A stretch of 64,000 nucleotides of DNA from Acidobacteriaceae bacterium TAA 166 (GCA_000421065.1 ATWD01000001.1:1666001-1730000), one strand, 5' to 3'. Shown: positions 1-9,864, counted from the stretch's first letter. Notes: generated by a model from the sequence alone, not told the origin. Translations and numbers: made by a program.

Positions 1-22
1 CTCCAATGAGCGCCGGATTGCA

Positions 23-679
23 TCACTTGCCCTCAACCCTTAATCCGAGGATCGAACAGGCCTCTCGCAAATCAGCATCGTCAGGGGCAATGCTGGCCGC
101 AATCTGACGGGAGTGAATCTGGAAGGGCTCGAAGATCGCCCAGTTTTCCAGGTCGTGCCCATAGCGCGAGCGGTAGTAGATTCCGTCGAGATTCGCTTCG
201 TTCACCTTAATGGAGGCGAGTTGTGTCAGCCGTCGCGGCTCGGCCTGTTGCAGGACAGAGACATCGAGATCCCTGATCCCAAGCGCGAGACAATCGGATG
301 CCAGTTCTTGTCGCAGGTATCCTACCCATCCCGCCGCATAGATATCGGCGTAGTTGCCATGGACCCTGCACTCGCCCATGAGACGGGTATCGCACCAGTC
401 GCTCGGGACTTCTCCGAGCGGCATAAAGTCGTCCTCTCCGCCGATGGATTGCAGTTCCGCGAGCAAGGCGAGATCGACGCGGAAACGTGCCAGCGTCTCC
501 ACAAAGCACGAGACTCGTTGCGAAGACGCATAGAGGACGCGATAGTTGCCGTTCGGATCGTCGAATCGATTGCCAAAGGTTCCATCTGGCTGTGCGCGTG
601 ACCAGTCGGGCGGTTCCCAGGGATCTGGTCTCCGCCCGAGTCGAAAGATGGTGGCGGCAGGGGACTTTGTCTCCAGCAA
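23..679 (-). CDS. RES-domain toxin
   Basis: Protein of 218 residues matching the RES family, toxins of type II systems that degrade NAD+ or ADP-ribosylate a target. Visible family features are the N-terminal FRLGRRPDPWEPPDW stretch, a central YASS...CFVETLARF segment, and the late GIYYRSRYGHDLENWAIFE block that carries conserved Arg and Ser residues. The reading frame opens with TTG two bases beyond the stop of the upstream antitoxin, with an AGGAG eight bases before it, so translation is probably coupled. Both genes form one operon read toward the window edge. The family call is firm; the exact chemistry is inferred from relatives. Confidence 0.85.
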   Translation of the reverse strand: MLETKSPAATIFRLGRRPDPWEPPDWSRAQPDGTFGNRFDDPNGNYRVLYASSQRVSCFVETLARFRVDLALLAELQSIGGEDDFMPLGEVPSDWCDTRLMGECRVHGNYADIYAAGWVGYLRQELASDCLALGIRDLDVSVLQQAEPRRLTQLASIKVNEANLDGIYYRSRYGHDLENWAIFEPFQIHSRQIAASIAPDDADLREACSILGLRVEGK

Positions 680-680
680 A

Positions 681-1079
681 TCAGGCTCCTGCGATGAAGG
701 CTCTGGCGGCCCCCAGTACTTCAGGAGCGATGCGACTCAGATCCTCCTCTTTCAGCAGCCGTAAAGGAACACGATCTCCCAGCTCCGGATTGATGCCGGT
801 GAACCATGCCTGAACGACACGCGGAGAATCATGCTCACTCAGTGTCCGGGCGACCTGATAGGCAAAGCGAAGGCGAGCTTCGACATCTCCATAGGGCGTT
901 GTGCCGGCAATCCAGCGATCGACCATCCTGACATCCTTGATGCTCGCAAGATAGGCGGTCAGCTTTCGCCCGAGGATCTCCGCCAGCCGTTTCACAATCT
1001 CTGGCCAGGTAAGCGTGAGCGCCTCCCGGTGTGCCGCAAGATCCGGTCGTGGAAGAGCAACAGCAGTGGCAGCAGCCAT
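681..1079 (-). CDS. Xre/MbcA/ParS-type antitoxin (DUF2384)
   Basis: Protein of 132 residues immediately upstream of the RES toxin. The C-terminal half (about residues 85-130) reads VVQAWFTGINPELGDRVPL...APEVLGAARAFIAG, the toxin-binding domain of MbcA/ParS antitoxins, in which the C-terminus enters the active site of the RES toxin. The N-terminal half is predicted to be a helix-turn-helix that binds the operon promoter. The short AT-rich palindrome at 1130-1142, just upstream of its ATG, is a candidate autoregulatory operator. Gene order antitoxin then toxin is the usual one. Confidence 0.85.
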   Translation of the reverse strand: MAAATAVALPRPDLAAHREALTLTWPEIVKRLAEILGRKLTAYLASIKDVRMVDRWIAGTTPYGDVEARLRFAYQVARTLSEHDSPRVVQAWFTGINPELGDRVPLRLLKEEDLSRIAPEVLGAARAFIAGA

Positions 1080-1129
1080 AAGAAAACCTCCTGCACCAGT
1101 GTATCAAATCGCAATCTAATACCATCAAA

Positions 1130-1142
1130 ATTACAATGTAAT
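1130..1142. promoter_or_regulatory. Palindrome between antitoxin and imuA genes
   Basis: The sequence ATTACAATGTAAT is an inverted repeat (ATTAC-AAT-GTAAT) in an unusually AT-rich patch between the divergent antitoxin and imuA genes. It could be an operator for the Xre-type antitoxin, or for the SOS regulator of the imu cassette; the sequence alone does not decide. Confidence 0.35.
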
Positions 1143-1269
1143 TACGTCAAAATATCAATCACCTCTCTTTCCTGTCCTCTCGCCTGTCCGCACAGAGGGA
1201 CGAATCACATTGACAACCTGATTTGGCGAGGGGAGAATCATATTCTCGAAAGGCGAAGAAAAAGAGAAA

Positions 1270-2055
1270 ATGAAACCCTCCGCTACTGCTCTCCGCATGG
1301 AAATCGAGGCCAATCTGGCTCATCGCATTCCTGCGGCACTCAGCCCGCGCCCTGTCGTGGAACAGGAGTCTATCTTATGCGGAATCAGTGAAATAGACGT
1401 TCTCGCAGCGTTTCCCCGCGGAAGCCTGGTCGAGGTCTGCGGCCCACCCAGTTCAGGGCGCACCACAATTCTGCATGGAATTCTCGCGCAAGGGACTCAG
1501 GCAGGCGAGGCGTGCGCTCTGATTGAAGGCTCCGACGCCTTCGATCCGGTGCGGGCGCAACAGAATCACATTCAGCTATGCAATCTGCTGTGGGTACGAC
1601 CCGATCCTCGGATCGAAACCACTTGCAGTCGCGGGCGCAGGCTGGGGGTTCTCGACAAGGCATTGATGGCGGCCAACTTCCTCCTCCAGGAAGGCGGTTT
1701 CGGGATCCTCGCCCTGGACCTCGCCGGGAACGATCTGAAGGAAGTAGGACAGATTCCCCTCGCGACGTGGTTTTGTCTCCGCCGCGCCGTCGAGGGCACA
1801 CGAACCTTGTTGCTCGTTCTCGCGGAGCAGGCGAACACCGGCAACAACGCCGCGAGGGTTCTCAAGGTGAACTGCGCCAGCCTCAATGTTCAAGGACCGT
1901 CGCAGCAGGAACCTTCCTGCGCACATCGTCATGGCGAGTCTCTGTTCGACGCGATATCAAGTGAGGTCGATACCATTCGCGGGCAGGCCCGCAAGTCCGT
2001 CCAGTCTGCGCAACGCACCGCTGGCTTCACAACCCATTTCAGCGCGTTTGCTTAG
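1270..2055 (+). CDS. imuA: ImuA-like RecA-family protein of the mutagenesis cassette
   Basis: Protein of 261 residues with a RecA-like fold: CGISEIDVLAAFPRGSLVEVCG leads into a modified Walker A at GPPSSGRTT (about residue 57), followed by a Walker B-like FGILALDLAG. ImuA proteins are SulA/RecA-like partners that recruit ImuB and DnaE2 during translesion synthesis. It ends nine bases before imuB, and the gene order imuA-imuB-dnaE2 is diagnostic. Expression in relatives is under LexA control; I did not identify a clear LexA box here. Confidence 0.85.
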   Translation: MKPSATALRMEIEANLAHRIPAALSPRPVVEQESILCGISEIDVLAAFPRGSLVEVCGPPSSGRTTILHGILAQGTQAGEACALIEGSDAFDPVRAQQNHIQLCNLLWVRPDPRIETTCSRGRRLGVLDKALMAANFLLQEGGFGILALDLAGNDLKEVGQIPLATWFCLRRAVEGTRTLLLVLAEQANTGNNAARVLKVNCASLNVQGPSQQEPSCAHRHGESLFDAISSEVDTIRGQARKSVQSAQRTAGFTTHFSAFA

Positions 2056-2063
2056 GCGCCGCC

Positions 2064-3569
2064 ATGTTGTATGGCTGCGTTCATGTTCCCAATTTCCTCT
2101 GTCAGGCTGCGGTCCGTCCTGATCCCTCGCTCCAGGATCGCCCGGTGGCGGTAACCTCTGGGCTTCCTCCGCTGATCCGCATCGTTGCCTTCAACGCCAA
2201 GGCGCGGGCCATGGGCCTGATCCCTGGCATGACGCGAACGCAGGCCGAGAGCATCGACGGCCTTGTCCTGCGCGAACGTCTCGCGGCTCTCGAAGAGGAG
2301 GCGCATCGGGCTCTGCTCGGCGTGGCAGAACCGTTCTCTCCGTGGGTCGAGGATGTCTCAGACGACACCATCGTCCTCGATCTCAGCGGACTGCGCAATC
2401 TTCTCGGTCCACCCGAGGCAATCGCGCAGTCGATTCGCGGCCACGCGCGCGACCATGCACTCTATGTCACAATCGGTGTCGCCGCGAATGTCGATGCGGC
2501 CATCCACGCCGCCCGCGCCACGCGAGGCATCCTGATCCTCCCCCCCGGTGCAGAGGCCAAGACTCTGAGCCGCTGTCCTCTCTCTGTCCTCCATCTCGAT
2601 GCCGATATCGCCGCAGTCTTCGATCGCTGGGGCATTCGCACCTTCGGGCAGCTCACAGCCCTCCCTACCGTCGCCCTGAGCGAACGGCTCGGACAAGCCG
2701 GACTCCAGTTGCAACAGATGGCGCGCGGAGCTTCGCCTCGCGTGCTCGTTCCCACCCGCGAGGCACTGGAATTTGCCGAGAGTATGGAGTTCGAACACGC
2801 AGTCAGCGATCTGGAATCGCTCGCCTTCGTCTTTCACATGCTGCTTGAACGCCTTTGCGAGCGATTGACGAACTATGCGTTAGCAGTATCCGAACTTGAA
2901 CTCGATCTGACACTCGACCGGTCGCACGATGAAGTCAACACCGACAGCGACACCGTCCACCGATCGATCAAGCTGCCCGTACCCACCACGGATACCAAAC
3001 TCCTGCTCAAACTGCTGCAACTGGACCTTGACGCGCATCCTCCCGGAGCGCCCATTGCCAAACTTGCACTTCGGATTGAGGCGGCGAAACCGCGCCGGAT
3101 TCAGGAAGGAATGTTCGTTCCGCGCGGTCCATCGCTCGATCGCCTCGAAGTTACGTTGGCGCGCCTTCGCAAGCTCGTGGGGCAGGATCGGGTTGGCTCT
3201 CCGGAGGTCATCGAACAACACACCATTCTTCCATTTCGCATGGTGGCGTTCCGGCCCCCTCTTAAAGAGGCAAAGGCGACGCCGCGCGTTCCCCCACGCA
3301 TCGCGCTCCGAGTCTACCGTCCTCATCCTCCAGCTCGGGTGCAGAGCCTGCGCGGCGCACCCAGCACCGTCGCCTTTCGTGGCCTGCGTTATCGCGTGCT
3401 TGAGGTGGCCGGTCCATGGCGGCGCTCGGGACAGTGGTGGCTTGAAGATCGCTGGGCTCGCGACGAGTGGGATCTCGCTCTCTCGCGAGGAGGCACCCAG
3501 CGCCTCTTCGTTCGTGTCTACCGCGACCTGATCGAGGGCGGTTGGTTCGTCGAGGGGGAGTATGACTGA
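2064..3569 (+). CDS. imuB: ImuB, Y-family polymerase-like protein
   Basis: Protein of 501 residues related to DinB/UmuC polymerases. It starts MLYGCVHVPNFLCQAAVRPDP, where active Y-family enzymes carry a metal-binding DxD motif; the acidic residues are missing, as expected for ImuB, which is catalytically dead and serves as an adaptor between ImuA, the sliding clamp and DnaE2. Palm and fingers segments (VAVTSGLPPLIRIVAFNAKA, VEDVSDDTIVLDLSG) and the little-finger region (about 240-390) can be followed. Its stop codon overlaps the dnaE2 start by one base (TGATG), giving translational coupling. Confidence 0.93.
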   Translation: MLYGCVHVPNFLCQAAVRPDPSLQDRPVAVTSGLPPLIRIVAFNAKARAMGLIPGMTRTQAESIDGLVLRERLAALEEEAHRALLGVAEPFSPWVEDVSDDTIVLDLSGLRNLLGPPEAIAQSIRGHARDHALYVTIGVAANVDAAIHAARATRGILILPPGAEAKTLSRCPLSVLHLDADIAAVFDRWGIRTFGQLTALPTVALSERLGQAGLQLQQMARGASPRVLVPTREALEFAESMEFEHAVSDLESLAFVFHMLLERLCERLTNYALAVSELELDLTLDRSHDEVNTDSDTVHRSIKLPVPTTDTKLLLKLLQLDLDAHPPGAPIAKLALRIEAAKPRRIQEGMFVPRGPSLDRLEVTLARLRKLVGQDRVGSPEVIEQHTILPFRMVAFRPPLKEAKATPRVPPRIALRVYRPHPPARVQSLRGAPSTVAFRGLRYRVLEVAGPWRRSGQWWLEDRWARDEWDLALSRGGTQRLFVRVYRDLIEGGWFVEGEYD

Positions 3570-6500
3570 TGTACGTCGAGCTTCATGCCCGATCGTCCTT
3601 CAGCTTCCTTGAAGGAGCCTCCACTCCCGAAGCGCTGGCCGCGGCCTGCGCTGCCGAAGCCATTCCCTCGATCGCCTTGCTGGATCGAGATGGGCTCTAC
3701 GGTTCTCCACGTATGCATGGGGCGGCACAACGACTCGGCCTGAAGGCGCACGTCGGAGCTGAGGTCTCGCTCGAAGATCCGCTCTTCGGCGAAGCGGCCA
3801 GATGCCGCTATCCACTCCTGGTCGAATCTCGCACCGGCTATCAGAATCTTTGCCGCCTCATCACGCGGTACAAGCTACGCGAGCGTTCCAAGGGGGAGGG
3901 TGCGACTACCACTTCGGAACTTGAGGAACACGCAAGCGGCCTGATCTGTCTTACCGGCGGCGCGGAAGGGCCACTCGCTGAAGCCCTGATCCGCGGAGGC
4001 TATGACGAGGGCCTGCGTTGCGTCGAGCGATTGACCCGCACCTTCGGGCATCGCAACGTTTACGTCGAGTTGCAGCGTCATCGGCGGCGCGAGCAGGAGG
4101 CGCGGAACCAAGCCGCCATCGGCATCGCCCGTAAGCTGGGACTTCCGCTGCTCGCCACCAACGGCGTCTGCTATGCCTCCCCCAAGGAGCGCCAGATTCA
4201 GGACGTGATGACGGCCATCCGACTGAGGACAACTCTCGAGGGTGCCGGCCTGCATCTGGACGGAAACGCTGAACGGCATCTGCGTTCGCCGAAAGCGATG
4301 GAGCGTCTCTTTGCCGATCTGCCCGAGGCGATCCGGAATACCGGCGATCTCTCCCAACGGCTCCAGTTTCAACTCAAGGATCTCGGCTACGAGTTCCCCC
4401 GCTATCCGGTAGGCCCCGGCGAGACGATGCAATCGTTCCTTCGCGCCCGTACCGCCGAAGGCTTCCGCCGCCGCTACGGCGTCAAGGGTGCGGGCCTGCA
4501 GAGAAAGGCGCAGGCCCAGATCGAGCACGAGCTCAACCTGATCGAGAAGCTCAACCTGGCAGGCTACTTCCTGATCGTCTGGGACATCATCCGTTTCTGC
4601 GAAGACGAGAACATCCTCGTGCAGGGCCGCGGCTCTGCAGCCAACAGTGCCGTCTGCTACGCGCTCGGTATCACAGCCGTCGATCCGGTCAGTATGGGGC
4701 TGCTCTTCGAGCGCTTCCTGTCGGAAGAACGCGGCGAATGGCCCGACATCGATCTCGACCTTCCCAGCGGCAGCCAGCGCGAAAAGGTCATTCAGCACCT
4801 CTATCGCAAGTACGGCCGCGAGGGTGCGGCGATGACCGCGAACTGCATCACCTTCCGTGGCAAATCTTCCGCCCGTCAGGTCGGCAAGGTCCTTGGATTC
4901 GAAGGCGAGATTCTCTCGAAGATCAGTTCTTTGGTCGGTCGATGGGAGTGGAACGATCCTGCCGAGACGTTGGCGGCCCAGTTCTCCCAGGCCGGTCTCG
5001 ATGTCAGGAACCGGAAGATCGCCCAGTTTCTAAGCCTGTGTCTCCGCATGCAGGATCAGCCACGTCACCTGGGGCAGCACTCCGGAGGCATGATCGTCTC
5101 CGCAGGACTGCTCAGCTCTGTCGTGCCGATTGAGCCCGCGACGATGTCCGGTCGCACGGTGATCCAGTGGGACAAGGACGACTGCGCCGATCTCGGCCTC
5201 ATCAAGGTTGATCTCCTCGGTCTGGGGATGATGGCGGTGCTCGAAGATTGCCGTGTCCTGATCCCCAAACACCACGGAGAACCGCTCGACCTGGCGCAAC
5301 TGCCGCCTGACGATCCTGCAGTGTTTGCCACGCTGCGTAAGGCCGACACGGTGGGGATGTTCCAGATCGAGAGTCGAGCGCAGATGAGCAGTCTGCCACG
5401 CACCCGGCCGGAGGTCTTCTACCACATCGTCATTCAGGTGGCGCTGATCCGCCCCGGCCCGATCGCCGGTGAACTGGTCAACCCCTATATCCTGCGTCGG
5501 CTCGGACGCGCGGCGATCCGCTACGTCCACGCCGCCCTCAAGCCCTACCTTGAGCGCACTCTCGGCGTCCCCATCTTTCAGGAACAGATTCTTCGTATGG
5601 CCATGGTCGTCGCCAACTTCACCGGGGGAGAAGCCGACGAGCTGCGCCGTGCGATGGGAAGCAAGCGTTCTCATGCCCGCATGCAGGCGATTGAACAGAA
5701 GCTGCGTGACGGTATGACTGCCAACGGCATTTCGCTCGACGCGCAGGAGGAGATCCTGCAGGCCATCCGCTCTTTCGCGGAGTTCGGTTTCCCGGAGTCC
5801 CACGCGGCCAGCTTCGCGCTGATCGCTTATGCCAGCGCGTACCTGAAGGAACACTTCCTCGCCGCGTTTACCTGTGCCCTGCTCAACAATCAGCCGATGG
5901 GTTTCTACAGCCCGGCGACGATCGTCAAGGACGCGCAGCGTCACGGTCTGAAGGTACTGCCGATCGACGTCAATCGTTCGGACTGGCAATGCACGCTCGA
6001 AGCATCGGATGATCCGGTACCGGAACAACAGCTGCGCATGGGACTGTGCTACGTGCGCGGACTCCGCAAAGCCGCCGGAGAGTTGATCGTTCTCGAGCGC
6101 CAGAAGGGAGTCTATGCGTCGGTCGACGATCTGGCTCGACGTGTTCCCGAATTGGAACGGGATGAACTGGTCGCGATCGCCGGCGTCGGTGCGTTGAACT
6201 GGACCTATCGGGAGCCGGAGAAGAAGCATCGTCGCGCAGCCCTCTGGGATGCGCAGCGCGCCGCGCAATCGCCTGGCCCTCTCTTCGACCAGCTGGACAT
6301 CGAGAGGCGCGAGTCGCCACTTGAGCGGATGACGGACGAGGAACGTATCGTTGCGGACTATCGCGGAACGGGAGTGACCCTGGGTCCGCCTGCCCTGCAC
6401 TACTGGAGAGAGAAGCTCGATCAGGCTGGCGTAACCGCTGCCTGCGATCTGGAGGGATTTGCGGATGGAACGTACGTCAAGATCGCCGGCGGCGTCATCG

Positions 6501-6745
6501 CGCGTCAGAGGCCCGGTGCGGCCAAGGGCTTCCTCTTCATGAGCCTTGAGGACGAGACCGGTATCGCCAATGTGATCATCCGGCCGGACATTTACAAGAA
6601 GGTGCAACTGACCGTCACCACCGAGTCCTATCTGGTCGTGGAAGGACCGTTGCAGAACATGGATGGCACCCTCTCGGTCAAGGCCGTCGGGGTCAAGCCG
6701 TTACATGTGACCGAAGCCCCCGTCGCGTCACGCGACTTTCATTGA
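3569..6745 (+). CDS. dnaE2: Error-prone DNA polymerase III alpha subunit DnaE2 (ImuC)
   Basis: Protein of 1058 residues, the usual DnaE2 length. Domains in order: N-terminal PHP domain (starts MYVELHARSSFSFLEGAS), polymerase core with the catalytic aspartates in PDIDLD (residues 392-397) preceded by GRGSAANSAVCYALG, tandem helix-hairpin-helix near 780-880, and a C-terminal OB fold (DGTYVKIAGGVIARQRPG). It performs translesion synthesis with ImuB after DNA damage, replacing the umuDC system in many bacteria. Last gene of the cassette; the next start lies 14 bases after its stop, so the following hypothetical gene may be cotranscribed. Confidence 0.96.
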   Translation: MYVELHARSSFSFLEGASTPEALAAACAAEAIPSIALLDRDGLYGSPRMHGAAQRLGLKAHVGAEVSLEDPLFGEAARCRYPLLVESRTGYQNLCRLITRYKLRERSKGEGATTTSELEEHASGLICLTGGAEGPLAEALIRGGYDEGLRCVERLTRTFGHRNVYVELQRHRRREQEARNQAAIGIARKLGLPLLATNGVCYASPKERQIQDVMTAIRLRTTLEGAGLHLDGNAERHLRSPKAMERLFADLPEAIRNTGDLSQRLQFQLKDLGYEFPRYPVGPGETMQSFLRARTAEGFRRRYGVKGAGLQRKAQAQIEHELNLIEKLNLAGYFLIVWDIIRFCEDENILVQGRGSAANSAVCYALGITAVDPVSMGLLFERFLSEERGEWPDIDLDLPSGSQREKVIQHLYRKYGREGAAMTANCITFRGKSSARQVGKVLGFEGEILSKISSLVGRWEWNDPAETLAAQFSQAGLDVRNRKIAQFLSLCLRMQDQPRHLGQHSGGMIVSAGLLSSVVPIEPATMSGRTVIQWDKDDCADLGLIKVDLLGLGMMAVLEDCRVLIPKHHGEPLDLAQLPPDDPAVFATLRKADTVGMFQIESRAQMSSLPRTRPEVFYHIVIQVALIRPGPIAGELVNPYILRRLGRAAIRYVHAALKPYLERTLGVPIFQEQILRMAMVVANFTGGEADELRRAMGSKRSHARMQAIEQKLRDGMTANGISLDAQEEILQAIRSFAEFGFPESHAASFALIAYASAYLKEHFLAAFTCALLNNQPMGFYSPATIVKDAQRHGLKVLPIDVNRSDWQCTLEASDDPVPEQQLRMGLCYVRGLRKAAGELIVLERQKGVYASVDDLARRVPELERDELVAIAGVGALNWTYREPEKKHRRAALWDAQRAAQSPGPLFDQLDIERRESPLERMTDEERIVADYRGTGVTLGPPALHYWREKLDQAGVTAACDLEGFADGTYVKIAGGVIARQRPGAAKGFLFMSLEDETGIANVIIRPDIYKKVQLTVTTESYLVVEGPLQNMDGTLSVKAVGVKPLHVTEAPVASRDFH

Positions 6746-6759
6746 GGAGGAGACACACG

Positions 6760-7173
6760 ATGTCTGACTTCAATCGCATCGTTGTAAACAACAACGTAAC
6801 CGGAGCGGATGGACGCCTCTTAGTCGAAGCAGGAGCCGTGGGAACCATTGTCGGACACGATTGCGGGATCGTCGATGTCCTTTTCGATGCCGGTTCCGCA
6901 TACATTGCGTTGGATGGCTCGGGCCGTCGATTCCAGGGCGTTCCTTTCATCGACACGGTGCCCGCCGACACGCCTCTTGGGCGGTATTACAGCATCCCGG
7001 AGTTCCGCAGCTATCTGTACGCGAAAGCTAAATGGGAAGAGGTGCACGCCACCTACACCAAAACCCGGACCGAAGAGAACCGCGCGGCCATGATCCGGGC
7101 CATGGATGAGAAGGATCGCCGCTTACTCATCGCGCGCCATACGCCGGAGCATCGCGCGGCCTTCGGATGGTAG
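6760..7173 (+). CDS. Hypothetical protein downstream of dnaE2
   Basis: Protein of 137 residues, starting MSDFNRIVVNNNV. The start is chosen for the strong GAGGAGGAG ten bases upstream. The N-terminal half is beta-rich with an SH3- or KOW-like feel (GAVGTIVGHDCGIVDVLFDAG); the C-terminal half is helical and charged. I do not recognise the family. Because it sits 14 bases after dnaE2, it may be transcribed with the mutagenesis cassette, but no functional link can be read from the sequence. Confidence 0.7.
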   Translation: MSDFNRIVVNNNVTGADGRLLVEAGAVGTIVGHDCGIVDVLFDAGSAYIALDGSGRRFQGVPFIDTVPADTPLGRYYSIPEFRSYLYAKAKWEEVHATYTKTRTEENRAAMIRAMDEKDRRLLIARHTPEHRAAFGW

Positions 7174-7435
7174 GACGACCACCAGCACCGTAAAGGCCAC
7201 ACCCACCGCCAGGCGATTGTCCTGTGTTCGCATCAACAAGTCAGTCTTTCCTGACCTGTCCCTGGACGCTTGGCTTCGCATTGCCTGCGGCTGACCCAGC
7301 GCCTGTCTGCCCTCCCTTTCTATTTCCATCGAGATCCGGCGCGCTCCCTGACGCGCTCTGGATGCCTTGTCCACGCGAGGGGCGAAGGCAGCTCGTCGCA
7401 TTCCATCCACCCCTAAACGATAGGAGTCAATACTC

Positions 7436-9085
7436 ATGGCAACCCAAGCGCTCGCAATCGCGAACGAATACCGAAGCCTGCCTCTGGTCCAGTTGCAGGA
7501 ATCCCCCACCAACCCCCGACGCCGTTTCGACGCTCGAGGTCTCGAGGAACTGGCAGCGAGCTTTCGCTCGCAGGGGGTCTTACAACCTCTGCTGGTACGA
7601 CCGAGCACCGATGAAGGCTTTGAGGTCATCGCCGGTGCTCGCCGTCTGCGGGCGGCACGCATGGCCGAACTCGAAGCCGTCCCCGTCCGCGTCGTTGAAC
7701 TCTCGGATGCTGAAGCGATCGAGGCCCAGGCAATCGAGAACCTGCAACGCGAAGAGATCCATCCGCTCGAAGAGGCTCTCGCGTACAAGAACATGCTGGA
7801 TCTCGACGCCGCCCGATTTTCTGTAGCGGGCATCGCCGAGAAGGTCGGAAAGAGCCCGGCATACATCACCCAGCGATTGCGATTGACGGAGCTCGTTGAT
7901 TCTGTCGCGCAGGCCTTTCTTGAGGACCAGATCGGGGTCGGGCATGCTTTGGAGATCGCGAAGCTGCAACCCTCGGAACAGGAACGCGCCTTTGCGGCCT
8001 CCTTCCGCGAGACGTGGACCGGTTCGACGAATACACGCGTGCTCCTGCCGGTGCGTGCGCTCGTCGGCTGGGTCGAACAGAACATTCTGCTCGATCTCGG
8101 CTCGGTTCCATTCGACAAGGCGGACGAGAGCCTGCTGCCGGAAGCGGGCAGCTGCGCGACCTGTCCCAAGCGAACCGGCTTCAACACGCTGCTCTTTGGG
8201 GACGGCGGTCCGGACAGTTGTACCGATGCCGTCTGTTTCAACGGAAAGATGAGCAACTTCATCACCATGCAGGTCAACGCCAGGCCGAACCTCGTCCAGA
8301 TCTCTACGGGCTGGGGAGCTGCCTCGGGAAGCGGCGTGCTCGCGCGCGGGCACTATGTTCCGCTTCAGCTCGGAAAGAAAGGTGCCAGGAAGGGACCGCT
8401 CGCTCCGAACCAGAAACCCTGCAAGCACATGAAGGAAGCGATCGTGGCCGAGGGTGCCGAACGTGGCATTCTGACCAAGGTCTGCTCAGAACCGACGTGT
8501 GCGATCCACTTTCCGGATCGGCGCTTGCCGGATCCCAAAGAGATCGAGAAGCAGAAGGAGGCTCGCCGCAAAGAGTTGCTTAAGCGGAAGGTCGAGGCCA
8601 CAGTGCGCCATCGCCTGCTTGCCGAGGTTCTCAAGAAGGTGGGTGCGCCTCTGGATCGAGCCGATCTTGTGCTCATTCTGCAGTCACTCCTGGATCAGGC
8701 CAACCCCGTTCGACGCGAGACCCTGGCGCGGCGTTCGAAGTTGCCGCCGGCGCAGCTTACGACGTCCACCAAAGTCCATGGTGAGTTGGTGCGGTTGCTC
8801 AAGCGGTCCGACGAGATTGCTCTCTCGAAGCTGTTGGTCGAGTGGGTGCTCATGGATGATGTGGAAAGCAACACCGCACGAGAACCGGAGTATCTCACGC
8901 AGGCCGCGAAGCAGCATCGTATCGACGCTACGAAGGTACGCAAAGCTGTGGAGCAGGAGTTCGCTGCCAAAGAAGCGAAGGCTGCGGCCAAACAGGAGAA
9001 GGCGGAGAAGCCATCGCCACCTTCCACCCACAAGCCGCCGGCGGCCAAGAAGAAGACTACCGGCAAGAAGCAACTTGCTGCTTAG
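7436..9085 (+). CDS. ParB/RepB/Spo0J-family protein
   Basis: Protein of 549 residues. The first 110 form a ParB nuclease/CTPase domain with NPRRRFDARGLEELAAS, GVLQPLLVRP, the GARRLRAARMA version of the GERRxRA box, and IENLQREEIHPLEEA. A helix-turn-helix follows (SVAGIAEKVGKSPAYITQRLRL, about 125-150). A cysteine cluster (CATCPKRTGFN...CTDAVCFNGK, about 240-275) and a lysine/alanine-rich tail make it longer than chromosomal ParB and resemble plasmid or mobile-element ParB-like regulators. No parA lies next to it, so a role in partition is unproven. Confidence 0.88.
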   Translation: MATQALAIANEYRSLPLVQLQESPTNPRRRFDARGLEELAASFRSQGVLQPLLVRPSTDEGFEVIAGARRLRAARMAELEAVPVRVVELSDAEAIEAQAIENLQREEIHPLEEALAYKNMLDLDAARFSVAGIAEKVGKSPAYITQRLRLTELVDSVAQAFLEDQIGVGHALEIAKLQPSEQERAFAASFRETWTGSTNTRVLLPVRALVGWVEQNILLDLGSVPFDKADESLLPEAGSCATCPKRTGFNTLLFGDGGPDSCTDAVCFNGKMSNFITMQVNARPNLVQISTGWGAASGSGVLARGHYVPLQLGKKGARKGPLAPNQKPCKHMKEAIVAEGAERGILTKVCSEPTCAIHFPDRRLPDPKEIEKQKEARRKELLKRKVEATVRHRLLAEVLKKVGAPLDRADLVLILQSLLDQANPVRRETLARRSKLPPAQLTTSTKVHGELVRLLKRSDEIALSKLLVEWVLMDDVESNTAREPEYLTQAAKQHRIDATKVRKAVEQEFAAKEAKAAAKQEKAEKPSPPSTHKPPAAKKKTTGKKQLAA

Positions 9086-9207
9086 GCGGGTTGCAGCTTA
9101 CATCGCGACGGAGTATCGGCCAGCGAGCCGGTGCGCCGTCGCTTCCTACCTAAGCTTGCGTGGTCTCTGCCTCGCCGAGCCGTTCTCACTCAAGGAGACT
9201 CCCTTCC

Positions 9208-9864
9208 ATGACTTCCGTCACGTACAGCGAACTCATCGACCGAGTGGTCGAGGCCCTTCGGACTGAAAGATCGATCGAAAACATCACTTATCTGCTCCAT
9301 GCCGCCGGCCCACTCCTCGGTAAGGGGATTGTGTACACCGGCAACCAGGCTGGGGAGCCCAGCTTCGATGTCCTGGACTACGCGGCCGAAGCGCATACTC
9401 CTGGTGTTCCTCGGCTCGCCAATCCCGAAGGATTTGAGATCCACGCCTACGGTGGGGCGGCGGGCAGTTACGATCTGTTCGGAGGGATTCTGGCTGCTGC
9501 GCTCATCGCGCACATTCCCGAGATATGCAAACTCGCGAAACCTCTGATCCCGGATCAATCGCTGGATAGGATCGAATTCAGAATCGACTATCGTACCTGC
9601 CGATCCGAAGAAGCCTGCGCCATCCACTACTGGGAGGTTGAGCTGACGTCGAACGCAGCCGTCGACCAGGGCGCCTTCCTCACGATTGAGGAGGACGATC
9701 AGACTCCGCTGGCGAGTTTCCTCTCGGAACTCTTTCAGCCGCTCTTCGACGCCGTGGGTTGTTCCGCGATGGAACCGGCGATGGGCCAAGACCTGTGGGA
9801 CCGGGGCCAGCTCCCGATTGCTATCCTGCGTCGGCCGGATGAGCCGGAGAAGATTGCCTTCTAA
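9208..9864 (+). CDS. Hypothetical protein
   Basis: Protein of 218 residues starting MTSVTYSELIDRVVEALRTE, with AAGGAG nine bases upstream. No transmembrane segment or signal peptide is visible; alternating hydrophobic and acidic stretches suggest a soluble alpha/beta protein. I do not recognise it. It lies in a + strand series of unrecognised genes after parB, of the sort found in plasmid or integrative-element backbones. Confidence 0.65.
   Translation: MTSVTYSELIDRVVEALRTERSIENITYLLHAAGPLLGKGIVYTGNQAGEPSFDVLDYAAEAHTPGVPRLANPEGFEIHAYGGAAGSYDLFGGILAAALIAHIPEICKLAKPLIPDQSLDRIEFRIDYRTCRSEEACAIHYWEVELTSNAAVDQGAFLTIEEDDQTPLASFLSELFQPLFDAVGCSAMEPAMGQDLWDRGQLPIAILRRPDEPEKIAF

Noticed and set aside
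5030..6607. Open frame of 525 codons antisense to dnaE2.
   Set aside because: Antisense to a certain gene, with composition of a complementary-strand shadow.
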